Under the pieces are notes generated by a model, which saw only the letters and a list, made by a program, of their open reading frames with translations, was not told the DNA's origin and ran no database searches. Shown here piece after piece: positions 50,187 through 59,305 of a DNA stretch of 64,000 bases. The position numbers and the translations under genes were made by a program. Each line of letters opens with the position of its first letter. Within the stretch, counting starts at the first letter, position 1. The DNA is from Paenibacillus azoreducens (GTDB taxonomy: Bacteria; Bacillota; Bacilli; Paenibacillales; Paenibacillaceae), in contig NZ_AP025343.1 in the NCBI RefSeq assembly GCF_021654775.1, positions 4,679,501-4,743,500 on the forward strand. The letters run 5' to 3'.

Positions 50187-51863
50187 TTATTTTTTGTTTT
50201 TCTCATCATAAGCCGTCTGGTAAATCTCGAGGTAACGATTCAGATTCATCGCATCCAGCTGGCTGACGTAGCTGTCCCAATCCGAATCCAGGCTGGCGTC
50301 ACCGATAACGAAACGGGCAATCATCTCATCCACGTAGTCGTTGACCGTCTTCGCCAGATCGGCGGCTTCGGATGCCTGTTCATTGGTCAGGAACAGCGGC
50401 GGCACCGTGCTCACATCCTTCGGTTGATACGGCTCATACTTATTCTTCGTCTCATTGTATAGAATTACCTCTAAATCGTCGTCACCTTTTGCAACGGCGG
50501 ACAAACGGAACTCGTTGGAGCGCAGCGCCGGCCCGGTTTGTGCCCAGTTCACGTTTTGCACCGTGCCGAAGGATTTCAGCTCGGACCACACGGCCGGCTT
50601 GCCGTTGATGCCGATTTCCCCTTCCTTGGCGTCGCGCCATTCCTGATCCGGACGGCCGTACACGCTGCGAAGCGTCATTTCTTTTTCATATAATCCGTCT
50701 GCCCAACGCAGCGCCAACTCCGGATTTTTTGCTTTTTTGGTGATGATGAATGCGCCCGGAGTCAAGGCTGTCGTATCCACGGCAGCATATTGCACGCCTC
50801 CCGGTCCTTTTAACGGAGGTACCGCCTTGTATTCCTTCCAGCGGCCGCTTTCGCCCAGAAGTTGGGTAAACACGCCTTGATGACCGCCCGTGGAAGCCCC
50901 CAAAATAACGGTCCCCGGGTTCTCGCCCTGCTGGATCAGCTGATTATCATCCTGGGTAAAGGACTCCGGAGCCATCAGCCCTTCCTTGTACAACTTGTTC
51001 AGATAACGCAGTCCTTCGCGCCACTCCGGCTTATTAAAGGCCACGTCAAGCTTGCCGTCCTTAATGTACATATGCTTGCTGCTCGAGCCGTAAACCGGGT
51101 TATAAATGAACGAGTTCATCAGGAACGCGTCGATGGAAGAGCGCCATGACTTTTGGGAAATGGACAGCGGGACTTCGTCTTTTTTCCCGTTGCCGTTTGG
51201 ATCTTTTTCCTTAAAAGCTTTCAGAACATTGTACAAATCATCTGTCGTTTTCGGCATTTCGAGGCCCAGCTTTTTCAGCCACGGCTCGTAAATCCACATT
51301 TTCTGGCTCATGGAGCAGTGATAGCAGTCGTTGACCTCAGGCAGCGCATAAATGTTGCCGTCGATCGCGGTGATGGTATCTTTAATGTCAGGATTGTCCT
51401 CAAACATCTTTTTCGTTTGCGTGCCCTGCTTCTCGATCAAATCATTCAGCGGCAAAAAAGCGCCTTGCGAGCCGTATATCATTTGCTGGGTAGGAGACAC
51501 GTTCAAGCCCATGATCACATCCGGGTAATCCTCGCTGGCCAGCACCAGATTCAGCTTTTCCTGCATGCTTTGCTCCGGAACCACCTCCCATTCGATATGG
51601 ACATTCGTTTTTTCCTCATACCATTTGGTAAATTCATTCGTTTCGAAATTTTCGACGAGCGGGTTGCCGCGCACCATGATTTTAAGCGTCGTTTTTTCCT
51701 TGACCAGCGGGTACGTTCCCGGCGGCGTCAATTCGACGGTCCCGGCAGCGGGCTCTTTGTTATCTTTCGTATCCGCGCTTCCTTCTTTCGCGCCGCCGCA
51801 GCCGGCCAGCAGCATGCTGACGGCTATGATCAGGCCGGCCAATTTTTTAGCTTTTTTGTACAT
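50187..51863 (-). CDS. Sugar ABC transporter substrate-binding lipoprotein (LplA type)
   Basis: A 558-residue lipoprotein: signal sequence with lipobox LAGC (Cys22), then a large type-I/CUT1 extracellular binding fold of the LplA kind found with YtcP/YteP permeases. Segments such as EKLNLVLASEDYPDVIMG and NDCYHCSMSQKMWIY fit the family. It captures an oligosaccharide, by context probably fucose-containing, for the two permeases encoded upstream. It ends 25 bases before the fucosidase start. Confidence 0.9.
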   Translation of the reverse strand: MYKKAKKLAGLIIAVSMLLAGCGGAKEGSADTKDNKEPAAGTVELTPPGTYPLVKEKTTLKIMVRGNPLVENFETNEFTKWYEEKTNVHIEWEVVPEQSMQEKLNLVLASEDYPDVIMGLNVSPTQQMIYGSQGAFLPLNDLIEKQGTQTKKMFEDNPDIKDTITAIDGNIYALPEVNDCYHCSMSQKMWIYEPWLKKLGLEMPKTTDDLYNVLKAFKEKDPNGNGKKDEVPLSISQKSWRSSIDAFLMNSFIYNPVYGSSSKHMYIKDGKLDVAFNKPEWREGLRYLNKLYKEGLMAPESFTQDDNQLIQQGENPGTVILGASTGGHQGVFTQLLGESGRWKEYKAVPPLKGPGGVQYAAVDTTALTPGAFIITKKAKNPELALRWADGLYEKEMTLRSVYGRPDQEWRDAKEGEIGINGKPAVWSELKSFGTVQNVNWAQTGPALRSNEFRLSAVAKGDDDLEVILYNETKNKYEPYQPKDVSTVPPLFLTNEQASEAADLAKTVNDYVDEMIARFVIGDASLDSDWDSYVSQLDAMNLNRYLEIYQTAYDEKNKK

Positions 51864-51913
51864 AACGCCCCTCCATGATTTTCAAAATGGTTATATATCC
51901 CCGTACTTATATG

Positions 51914-52810
51914 TCAGCCTTTTAACGATCCGATCATAACGCCTTTCACAAAGAATTTCTGAACAAACGGGTACACCACGAGCAGCGGAACCGAAGTTAC
52001 GACAATAAGCGAATATTTGAGCAGCTCCCGCAGTCCCTGGCGTGCGGCCGCGGTTTTGGCGTCCCCAAGCATGTCGATATTGATCTCGTTCTGGACCAGA
52101 ATATCCCGAAGAATCAATTGCAGCGGATACAATTCCGCCCGTTTCAGAAAAATCATCGCGTTAAAATATTGGTTCCAGTGCCCCACCGCATAAAACAAGG
52201 CGATCACCGCCAGAATCGGCCCGGACAACGGCAGTACGATCCGAAGCAGAAAACGAAAATCCGTGCAGCCGTCCAGCTGGGATGCTTCCAGCAGCTCGCC
52301 CGGAATCGTCGTTTGAAAATAGGTCCGCATGATGATGACATTCCATACCGATAAAGCCGCAGGAATCAGCATCGACCAGACCGTATCGATCATGCCCAGA
52401 TTTTTGACCAGCAAGTAGGTCGGAATAAGCCCCCCGTTAAACATCATGGTAAACACGAACAGGAGCATGAATATATTTCGTCCGCGAAAATCCTTTCTGG
52501 ACAGCGGGTATGCGGCCAGAACCGTAAACAGCAGGTTGATGCCCGTTCCCGCCAGCGTATAAAAGAGCGTATTCATGAAGCCGCGCACAACCATCCCGTT
52601 CTTGAAAACGGCGCGGTATCCGTCCAACGTCGGCTCAACAGGCCACAACCATACCCTCCCTGACAGAACGGCACTGCTCGAACTGAATGAAGCGCTTACA
52701 ACATACACTAGAGGATACAACACGATAATCATGATCAGAGTCAGCACCGTATAATTCGCGATCGTAAACAGACGGTCAGAGCCGGCTTCTTTCATTTTCG
52801 TTTTGTGCAA
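51914..52810 (-). CDS. Sugar ABC permease (LplC/YtcP type)
   Basis: 298 residues with six probable helices and the inner-membrane permease EAA-type loop (EASQLDGCTDFRFLLRIVLP). The C-terminal FVQKFFVKGVMIGSLKG is diagnostic of CUT1 LplC proteins. It pairs with the LplB-type permease encoded just upstream (16-base gap). The start is a TTG at 52810 with AAAGG upstream; an ATG five codons later is an alternative. Confidence 0.9.
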   Translation of the reverse strand: MHKTKMKEAGSDRLFTIANYTVLTLIMIIVLYPLVYVVSASFSSSSAVLSGRVWLWPVEPTLDGYRAVFKNGMVVRGFMNTLFYTLAGTGINLLFTVLAAYPLSRKDFRGRNIFMLLFVFTMMFNGGLIPTYLLVKNLGMIDTVWSMLIPAALSVWNVIIMRTYFQTTIPGELLEASQLDGCTDFRFLLRIVLPLSGPILAVIALFYAVGHWNQYFNAMIFLKRAELYPLQLILRDILVQNEINIDMLGDAKTAAARQGLRELLKYSLIVVTSVPLLVVYPFVQKFFVKGVMIGSLKG

Positions 52811-52826
52811 GGTTTCCGCCGCCTTT

Positions 52827-53744
52827 CTACCATAAGCTTTCCTGCTTCAATTGTTTGGCCACCTGGTTCACGATGATAAGCAAAATAAAACCGATTACCG
52901 CTTTGAACAAGCCGATCGCCGTTGCATAAGAGAAATTCATGGCCTGCGACACAAGCCCTACTTTATAAACATAAGTATCAATGACTTCCGAAGCGCGCAA
53001 ATTCAGAGAGTTCTGCATCAATAAAATCTTTTCGAACCCTGTTTCCAACATCTGCCCGGTATTTAAAATCAGCAAAATCACCGCTATCGGCAGAATGCCG
53101 GGAAGGTCGATATGCCGCATCCGCTGCATTTTCGTTGCCCCGTCCATGACCGCCGCCTCGTGCAGGGCCGGATCAATGCCGGAAAGCGCCGCCAAATAAA
53201 TGATGCAGGCAAAACCCGTATTCTGCCACACATGCGACCATACATAAATCGATTTGAACCAGGATGCCTGCGCCATAAAATGGTAAGGTCCAAGCCCAAA
53301 CCATCCGAGCATCGTGTTGATCAGCCCCGTCCGCGGGTCAAGAAATTGCAGCAGCAGGCCTACGAGCACAACCAATGAGATAAAATACGGCGCATAAGTA
53401 ATCATCTGAACGGTGTTCTTGAAGCGTTTGTTTTTTACATAATTGAGACCAAGCGCGAGCAGAATCGGAAACGGAAAACTCGCCAGCAGCGCATAAAAGC
53501 TGATCACAAGCGTGTTTTGCAGAAGTCTCCAAAATTCATGCGAATGAAAAAAACGTTCAAACTGCGCAAATCCAACCCACGGGCTGCCTCCGATGCCTTT
53601 GGTCACGTTAAATTCTTTAAACGCAATCTGTGCGCCGTACATCGGAACGTATTTAAATATAATGATGTAAAGCAGCGGCAAAGCAAACAACGCGTATAAC
53701 TGCCATTTGCGTCCGATGTCCTTCAAAAGATTCAGCCCCGTCAC
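52827..53744 (-). CDS. Sugar ABC permease (LplB/YteP type)
   Basis: 305 residues with six probable helices. FKYVPMYGAQIAFKEFN near the start and EAAVMDGATKMQRMRHIDLP (EAA loop) are typical of LplB permeases. It forms the channel with the next permease. The start is uncertain: the GTG at 53744 overlaps the AGGGGGGTGA site, and a CTG three codons on is better spaced. The ATPase for this transporter is not encoded here; such systems usually share a general MsmK-type ATPase. Confidence 0.88.
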   Translation of the reverse strand: MTGLNLLKDIGRKWQLYALFALPLLYIIIFKYVPMYGAQIAFKEFNVTKGIGGSPWVGFAQFERFFHSHEFWRLLQNTLVISFYALLASFPFPILLALGLNYVKNKRFKNTVQMITYAPYFISLVVLVGLLLQFLDPRTGLINTMLGWFGLGPYHFMAQASWFKSIYVWSHVWQNTGFACIIYLAALSGIDPALHEAAVMDGATKMQRMRHIDLPGILPIAVILLILNTGQMLETGFEKILLMQNSLNLRASEVIDTYVYKVGLVSQAMNFSYATAIGLFKAVIGFILLIIVNQVAKQLKQESLW

Positions 53745-53782
53745 CCCCCTGTGATCATTGTTTGATTCCGGCCGGTGACTGA

Positions 53783-53811
53783 AGTATAGACGAAAGCGCT
53801 TTAATCAGTAA
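53783..53811 (-). promoter_or_regulatory. Promoter with cre-like site before the fucoside transporter
   Basis: On the minus strand TATACT (53783-53788) forms the -10, and TTACTG, 17 bases upstream, a weak -35. The spacer contains AAAGCGCTTTCG (53791-53802), close to the CcpA cre consensus TGNAANCGNTNNCA. A repressor there would block the promoter, fitting glucose repression of a sugar operon; the weak -35 fits dependence on the AraC activator. The rest of 53812-54000 shows nothing else. Confidence 0.5.
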
Positions 53812-54000
53812 ATCCGCATGTTTTGGCAGTTATGCCGCGTTTTAGATTAGGCGTTATTCCGTTTTTAACGCATTATTCTTTTCTTTAGATATCAGTCTAT
53901 ATTTACGCTTTAAAAACGTCATGCTTTCATTAGACCCGCTTCCTCTAAATGTGGCCTAAGTTCTTTCGAGAATGCATCGCTTGCTCATATTTCACGACCT

Positions 54001-56322
54001 TCAGGCCTCGCGGGCCTGCATCTCCTTCCGGAATTCGGTCGCGCTGATGCCGTTCGCGCGCTTAAACGCTCTGCTGAACGTGTTCAGCGACAGATAACCT
54101 GTCCGGGCGGCGATTTCACTGACAGGCATTCCGCTGCATACCAGCAGCCGTTTCGCCTCCTCCATGCGGACATTCTCCAAATAATCGGAAAAGTTCATGC
54201 CTGTCTGTTCCTTGAAGAAATACGACACATACGCTTCGGAATTGCCCGCTTCCCGTGCCAAAACCGCAAGGCTCAAATCCGAGTCCTGGTAATGACGGTC
54301 AATATATGCAATCAGCTTGCCTGCCAAAGAATCATTATGGCTGCGTTTACGGTCCTCGTGTTTCTGGCAGAGCTGCAGTAAAGCTTGAAACAGCATGGAT
54401 ACAGCTTCGGTAGGCGCCAGCGCCGGATCGGATACCTTGAGCACCACTTCCACTTCTTCGGTCAACGGATCTTCTCCGGAGCCGGAAGGTTCGCAGCATT
54501 TCAGCAGCGTACCGCACAGCTCTTGGGCAAGCAATTTGCAGGCAAAATCCGGCACCTGCCGGCCATCTCCATTATTCTCCTTGATTTGCCCAATCAGACG
54601 CGCCGTTTCCGGTTTGTTGCCCGATCGTACAAGCTGGATCAGCCGCTGCTCCACATCCGATGGATAGAAGTAAGCGGGAACCGGCACTTCGGCGGCATCG
54701 TAAAATAAAATCGGCTCTTGCTCGTTCCATGATGCATGGAGCAAAAGAAACTCCGCTTCACCGTACGAACGGTATACTTCCGTCAGGCTCGTTTGACTGG
54801 TCCCAACGGCGAGCAGAAGCCCGGCATGGCTCGCTTGGTTTAAACTTCCGTACAAATGATGCAAAAGCTGCTTCACCTTTTCCATAAAAGATGCCGGACT
54901 CGCCGCTTCTCCATGCAGTATCAGGGACAGCTTGTTTTCCCCCAAATCATGCATCTGCGCAGACACCGATTCTGCGGGCCCGATGGCAGCGATCACATCA
55001 CGAATATGCAATTTGACAATATCCAGCTCCATCAGCATTTCTTCGTTGTATGGCGCATGGTAGCCCCGCAATCGAATAACAGCGGCTGCCAGAATATTTC
55101 CCGGGAGCTCGACACGGGCATGATCCATGGCCGCTTCCACTTCCCCTACGGACGCGAATCCACCCTGCAGCAGCCGTTCGAAAAAAACATTCCGCAGCAA
55201 AGGCACCTGCGCTTCCAACCGGCTGCTCAGCGCGTCATGTCTTGCTACCAGATCGGATACCGAGCTGCGGATATCATCCATCAGGTTGCCCAGCGGCCGC
55301 TTTTCTTTCCCGCCGGCATTCCGCGGAAGCAGCTGCAGCATTTTAAATACCGGCCGGCTGCTTCGGTAAGCCAAAAATGCGGCTGCCAAAAGGCCTGCAG
55401 CCAAAGCCAACATAAATACGGTTAATGTCAGCTCTTTGATATAATGCACCTTTTCCAAAACAACCACTTCCGGCTGTGCCGACACATAAGTCCAGCCGTT
55501 ATATCCTGACGTGGTTTTCGTGACCAGCATACTCTTCCCATTCCACCGGATTTGCGAAAAACCCGCCTTTATAGGAAGCGCTTTCAAATTAGCGGACTGC
55601 GAATCCATCCCTACATGACTGATCAGATTTCCGTTCTGGTCGGCCACATAAGCAAACCCTCCCCGCTCCAAATCGATATGCCGGAGCATCTCTTGAATCT
55701 GCTGATTGTTGATCAATACGGTAATGACTCCGCCGCTGTCTTTTGCGCCGAAGGACTGCATATAGCTGACCACCGAATATGACTTTCCTTCGTATACTAC
55801 CGGCATTCCCGGCTTATAGGTCTTGTAATAATACGCATTAAACAGTTGGCCGTACCATTCATCATAAGACAGATCCTCGTAACGAAGCTGCAGGCCGTAA
55901 AACTGTTTGGCGTCGTATACCTTGCGTGGGGAAATAAACATACCGCTGTTTTTGTACGCGATAAAATAATCCACGATAAAATGGTTCGACATCCGGTAAT
56001 CAAACAAGCTTTTCTCCAGATCCCACAGCCGGAACGGATTCGTGCTTTCGAATGGGGCTTTGACGAACTGAAAAGATTGCACTTTGGACTCGCTGGCCAT
56101 TTGCTCGGCAATCGTCTCTACCTCGGCAAAACGCCCGTCCAGCGCTTCACGGATTTGGCCAAGCGCCTCCATGTTGCTTTTCATCGTTTCGCTTTCCACC
56201 AGCGCCGACGTTTTATGATACGCAAACCATCCGACAAGCAAGGACCCGAGCAAAATAAGCGCATAAGGCATAAAAAAACGTAAAATCAATGCGGCACGTT
56301 CACCGGAAGTTTTCCTCAACAT
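54001..56322 (-). CDS. Membrane-anchored AraC-family regulator (YesS/YtdP type)
   Basis: 773 residues. An N-terminal membrane helix (about 14-34), an extracytoplasmic Cache-like sensor of about 250 residues, a second helix (about 300-320), a coiled linker and middle domain, and a C-terminal AraC DNA-binding domain with two helix-turn-helices (LSLAVLAREAGNSEAYVSYF and MPVSEIAARTGYLSLNTFSR). It senses extracellular carbohydrate, or the loaded binding protein, and activates the adjacent transporter operon. The ATG at 56322 follows AAAGGGTGG. It is 256 bases upstream of the permease gene. Confidence 0.9.
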   Translation of the reverse strand: MLRKTSGERAALILRFFMPYALILLGSLLVGWFAYHKTSALVESETMKSNMEALGQIREALDGRFAEVETIAEQMASESKVQSFQFVKAPFESTNPFRLWDLEKSLFDYRMSNHFIVDYFIAYKNSGMFISPRKVYDAKQFYGLQLRYEDLSYDEWYGQLFNAYYYKTYKPGMPVVYEGKSYSVVSYMQSFGAKDSGGVITVLINNQQIQEMLRHIDLERGGFAYVADQNGNLISHVGMDSQSANLKALPIKAGFSQIRWNGKSMLVTKTTSGYNGWTYVSAQPEVVVLEKVHYIKELTLTVFMLALAAGLLAAAFLAYRSSRPVFKMLQLLPRNAGGKEKRPLGNLMDDIRSSVSDLVARHDALSSRLEAQVPLLRNVFFERLLQGGFASVGEVEAAMDHARVELPGNILAAAVIRLRGYHAPYNEEMLMELDIVKLHIRDVIAAIGPAESVSAQMHDLGENKLSLILHGEAASPASFMEKVKQLLHHLYGSLNQASHAGLLLAVGTSQTSLTEVYRSYGEAEFLLLHASWNEQEPILFYDAAEVPVPAYFYPSDVEQRLIQLVRSGNKPETARLIGQIKENNGDGRQVPDFACKLLAQELCGTLLKCCEPSGSGEDPLTEEVEVVLKVSDPALAPTEAVSMLFQALLQLCQKHEDRKRSHNDSLAGKLIAYIDRHYQDSDLSLAVLAREAGNSEAYVSYFFKEQTGMNFSDYLENVRMEEAKRLLVCSGMPVSEIAARTGYLSLNTFSRAFKRANGISATEFRKEMQAREA

Positions 56323-56346
56323 CAATCCACCCTTTGCAGTTGTTTG

Positions 56347-56447
56347 AAAGATTAATCTACTCCTAAAGAAGACAGACCGCTTTTAGCAGTAGTTTTTCTT
56401 GCGATATCAGGATGCGAATCCCCCTAAGTCTATACTTTCTTATATCT
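56347..56447 (+). repeat. Dispersed repeat family B, copy 4
   Basis: Contains AAGAAGACAGACCGCTTTTA, TTTTTCTTGCGATATCAGGA and the right end TCTATACTTTCTTATATCT; the extreme left end has diverged. It lies just upstream of the AraC regulator gene, 60 bases from a family A copy. Together they fill the 371-base gap 56326-56696. Confidence 0.75.
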
Positions 56448-56507
56448 TAGCAAAAATGATAGCTTCTCGTCTTTACTTTCTCCAGCATCATTCGCATAAC
56501 AAAATAA

Positions 56508-56624
56508 CCCCACAAAGAGTATCGGAAAGAAGTAAGGGCGCCTCTCAAAGAGGGCCGCTTTTGCGGATTCAAAAGTACGGAGTGAAGCCTATGCTTCGAT
56601 GCTTATTCCAAATATTTTGCGGGG
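56508..56624 (+). repeat. Dispersed repeat family A, copy 4
   Basis: Ends CCCCACAAAG (56508-56517) and TTTTGCGGGG (56615-56624), one central module (GAGTATCGGAAAGAAGTAAG, GGGCGCCTCTCAAAGAGGGC) and the ATGCTTCGATGCTTATTCC box, most like copy 1 at 4179. Confidence 0.8.
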
Positions 56625-56650
56625 ACCCCAACTTATATATTCTATAATGC

Positions 56651-56698
56651 AAAAAAAGAAGCCTGTCGCGAGTCGCAAGCTTCCGCGCAGCTTCTTTT
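56651..56698 (-). terminator. Intrinsic terminator of the DUF4269-type gene
   Basis: On the minus strand AAAAGAAGC pairs with GCTTCTTTT, with an inner GCG/CGC pairing, followed by a U-tract (56651-56657). It overlaps the stop codon region at 56697. Confidence 0.78.
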
Positions 56699-57281
56699 AT
56701 GATCTTCCGGGCCAGTTTTGGTCCAGGAACGGGTGTAATTTTTCATCATTCCAATCATACATCTCCAGCAGCGTCTGGTACGGGTCGCCCTCCAAGCGAA
56801 GAATGCGGGCAAAAGCGGGTTCCGTCTTGAAGCCGTCCTTTTTCAAGGCTCTGACCCTCTCGCGGAAACCCGGACCGAGATACTCAAGCACACGATGTTC
56901 GATCACCATATGTTTAAAAGCATTTTGCTCCGTCACGGGCCGGTTCTGCGCGAAAATTTCAAGCGGCCACGAGCGGGATGCGAAATTACATACCATCACG
57001 ATGCCGTCTGCGGTTTCGCTTCGGGTCATCCGGTATCCTTGCATCGACCCATATTCCGCATTCAGGATTTGCGCCAAAACTTCCGGTTCCCGCATCTCGC
57101 AGATGATATCCAAATCACTGCCTTCGATATCGATGTTAATGGGGATCGTCCCGGCAAGAACAGGACTGAATGCCGCCAGCTTCCCAAAAATGCCCAAGTC
57201 GGTCAGTATCTCATATGCTTCCTTTTGCTTTGCATTGCCTGTTTTCAAATAGGATAGATCCATAAATACATGACTGCTCAT
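56697..57281 (-). CDS. DUF4269-family protein (nucleotidyltransferase-like)
   Basis: 194 residues. FSPVLAGTIPINIDIEGSDL followed by DIICE has the G-S-D-x-D pattern of a nucleotidyltransferase fold, and the protein matches DUF4269 in length. PGFRERVRALKKDGFKTEPA is the conserved C-terminal part. Function is unknown; a cytoplasmic nucleotide-transferring enzyme is plausible. The start at 57281 is uncertain because AAAGGAAGG lies about 15 bases upstream; Met7 is an alternative. Confidence 0.8.
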   Translation of the reverse strand: MSSHVFMDLSYLKTGNAKQKEAYEILTDLGIFGKLAAFSPVLAGTIPINIDIEGSDLDIICEMREPEVLAQILNAEYGSMQGYRMTRSETADGIVMVCNFASRSWPLEIFAQNRPVTEQNAFKHMVIEHRVLEYLGPGFRERVRALKKDGFKTEPAFARILRLEGDPYQTLLEMYDWNDEKLHPFLDQNWPGRS

Positions 57282-57415
57282 GGTGCTGATAACAATCCTT
57301 CCTTTCGCGAATCGAATAATGCCGCCGGTTGCTCGAAGTCATACCATGTAGATATTGATTCTTCCGTTTGACGGATTTGACTTGATTCAATGCGTTTGAA
57401 CGTTCCCGCTCAGGA

Positions 57416-57991
57416 TTATCCTGCTTCTTTAACCGTCCAACACCTCGTCACTTCCGTCAAATTCCCGTCTTCAAACACCAGTTTGTATACATCGGGCATC
57501 ATTGTCGATCGCCAGAACTCATAATCATATTTCGGGTCAAAATAGTTCATGATCAGCGTCATGATATCCCCATGCGTGCCGATGGCGATTCTTTTGCCAA
57601 GATCTCTTTCCAGCAGCCCCAGGATCGCTTCCACTCCCCTGCGCTGGGCTTCGAAACTCGATTCCCCGCCTGGCAGGGCAAAGTTAAAATCATCATAAAG
57701 CTGCCGTTTACAATTAAAAAATTGCCCCTCAGGCATCTGAAATCCATCGCCCGCAAGCGTTCTTTCTCTTAAATCCCAGATGATACTGATATCTTTCTCG
57801 GCTTCGCGGGCGGTCGGCTCTATCGTTTGGACGGCTCTTCGATAGGGACTCGAATAAAAGAATTCAATCGCTTCGTTCCGCAATATTCGGCTGACCTGTA
57901 GCGCATCCTCTTTTCCTTGCTCCGATAATTCTCTTGTCATTTCTGCGCCCTGTATGTACCGCGATTCCGCGTGTCTGACCATATAAAACAC
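57416..57991 (-). CDS. Histidine phosphatase family protein
   Basis: About 191 residues of the branch-1 histidine phosphatases: FYMVRHAES at the start (RH motif), SSPYRRAVQTIEP, and GTHGDIMTL with the second catalytic His. DLRERTLAGDG supplies the acid region. The substrate is unknown. The start is a GTG at 57991, 9 bases after GAGGGAG and 25 bases after the GNAT stop; the ATG three codons on is an alternative. Confidence 0.84.
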   Translation of the reverse strand: MFYMVRHAESRYIQGAEMTRELSEQGKEDALQVSRILRNEAIEFFYSSPYRRAVQTIEPTAREAEKDISIIWDLRERTLAGDGFQMPEGQFFNCKRQLYDDFNFALPGGESSFEAQRRGVEAILGLLERDLGKRIAIGTHGDIMTLIMNYFDPKYDYEFWRSTMMPDVYKLVFEDGNLTEVTRCWTVKEAG

Positions 57992-58016
57992 CGTTTGGAT
58001 CTCCCTCGCCCCCGGT

Positions 58017-58520
58017 CTATTCAGGCTGGCCACCAGTTTCAAAACATTGAATCGGCCCGTCCCAGCCCTTTTCGCTTATTTCCTCGAATTTCCCGTTCGT
58101 GTAATGTCCGATAACTTTACGCCAAAACTTCTGCGCAGGAATATTGCTCTCTACTTCGGCAACCTTCCATCTTCCGGGCAAACGGTCAAACAACCCAATT
58201 GCCGCCTGCTGTCCCGCACCGGAACGGCGGTATTTTCTCAAAATAAAAAACTCGGCCATTTCATACAGAGGAAGAAGGTTTTTCGTCTTCGCTTCCAGCT
58301 CCCGGACCAAAGCAAAACCCGCCAGTTTGCCATCAACACGGAAAAGGAACGGGTGCCTTCCTTCCTCCGTCCAATAATGATCCAGATACATATATTCATA
58401 CAGTCCGTTTTCGTTCAGGTCATCCTCCGGATCAAACTCGCTAAAATCGTATTTGTACAGCTCAAGCAAATTCCGCAACGTGGATTTATCGGCATATGCC
58501 GCTTCATGTATGGTAATCAC
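58017..58520 (-). CDS. GNAT-family N-acetyltransferase
   Basis: 167 residues. YMYLDHYWTEEGRHPFLFRV is characteristic of a Firmicute GNAT subfamily; the acetyl-CoA loop is RKYRRSGAGQQA and motif B is NIPAQKFWRKVIG. The acceptor is unknown. The start is a GTG at 58520 with AAGG 8 bases upstream. It precedes the histidine phosphatase gene, probably in one transcript. Confidence 0.82.
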   Translation of the reverse strand: MITIHEAAYADKSTLRNLLELYKYDFSEFDPEDDLNENGLYEYMYLDHYWTEEGRHPFLFRVDGKLAGFALVRELEAKTKNLLPLYEMAEFFILRKYRRSGAGQQAAIGLFDRLPGRWKVAEVESNIPAQKFWRKVIGHYTNGKFEEISEKGWDGPIQCFETGGQPE

Positions 58521-58591
58521 TTGTGCAACCTTCTTTCCATTGTCAAAAATAATGTTTTATTGTTTATGCCGGACCAGCGGCAACATCCCGA

Positions 58592-59050
58592 TTATACCTC
58601 AACTTCAAAGATCGAATCGATGATGATCGGCAGATTATCCCTTACGGACACAGCTCCAAACACGGAACGGGCATGTTTGCCCCGCTCGCCGAACACGTCC
58701 AGCATCAGGTCCGAGCAGCCGTTCAGCACCTTGTGATGTTCCTCATAAAAAGGCTCCGCATTCACAAATCCCTGTATCTTCACTACCCGCTTCACTTTGT
58801 CCAACGTTCCAAGCTCCGATTGCAGTACAGCCAAAATCTCCAACCCTGTACTCCTGGCAAACTGATAGCCTTCTTCCGTGGAAAAATCGCTCCCAAGCTT
58901 CCCGCTCGGATGTCCTGCCGGACCTTTGCCCGAAACAAACATAAGTCCGTTCACAATCACCGCATTGACATATTTGGCTGCAGGCTCGCCAGCCTGCGGA
59001 AGAACGATTCCAAGCGCTTTCAGCCGCACTTCCATGCTTTCAAAAGACAT
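58592..59050 (-). CDS. RidA/YjgF-family protein
   Basis: 152 residues. VNGLMFVSGKGPAG and KVKRVVKIQGFVNAEPFYEE, then ARSVFGAVSVRDNLPIIIDS are characteristic of the RidA-related group (YjgF_endoribonc). Relatives deaminate reactive imines and enamines or act on related small molecules; the residues that decide activity cannot be judged by eye. The ATG at 59050 lies 8 bases after GAGGGGTG; the 14-codon extension upstream is unsupported. Confidence 0.83.
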   Translation of the reverse strand: MSFESMEVRLKALGIVLPQAGEPAAKYVNAVIVNGLMFVSGKGPAGHPSGKLGSDFSTEEGYQFARSTGLEILAVLQSELGTLDKVKRVVKIQGFVNAEPFYEEHHKVLNGCSDLMLDVFGERGKHARSVFGAVSVRDNLPIIIDSIFEVEV

Positions 59051-59230
59051 AAGCGTCACACCCCTCGCTTCATTAGGCATAAAATCAAACAAGCTTAACC
59101 AGGCAAAACCCTCACACGATGTCTCTATTATTCGATCTCATTCCAAAAAAATCCTCTAGTGGAAATGGGGAAACTCCATCAACAATCTTCTTCTTCCAAT
59201 TGGAAACGCTAAAAAACTTGAAATCTTCCA

Positions 59231-59260
59231 TTGAAGAGCGTTCCCAATCATGCTTATAAT
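59231..59260 (+). promoter_or_regulatory. SigA-like promoter of the PAS histidine kinase
   Basis: TTGAAG (59231-59236) and TATAAT (59255-59260) are separated by 18 bases. It overlaps the first codons of the longest possible reading frame, which shows that the true start is the downstream GTG at 59306. Confidence 0.75.
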
Positions 59261-59305
59261 ATGGTTAAATCCTACAAATATTTGGTAAAGGGGAGGAGAT
59301 TTTCG

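Noticed and set aside
48857..50266. 469-codon plus-strand frame opposite the fucosidase gene
   Set aside because: It is the antisense shadow of GH29; no ribosome binding site or family resemblance.
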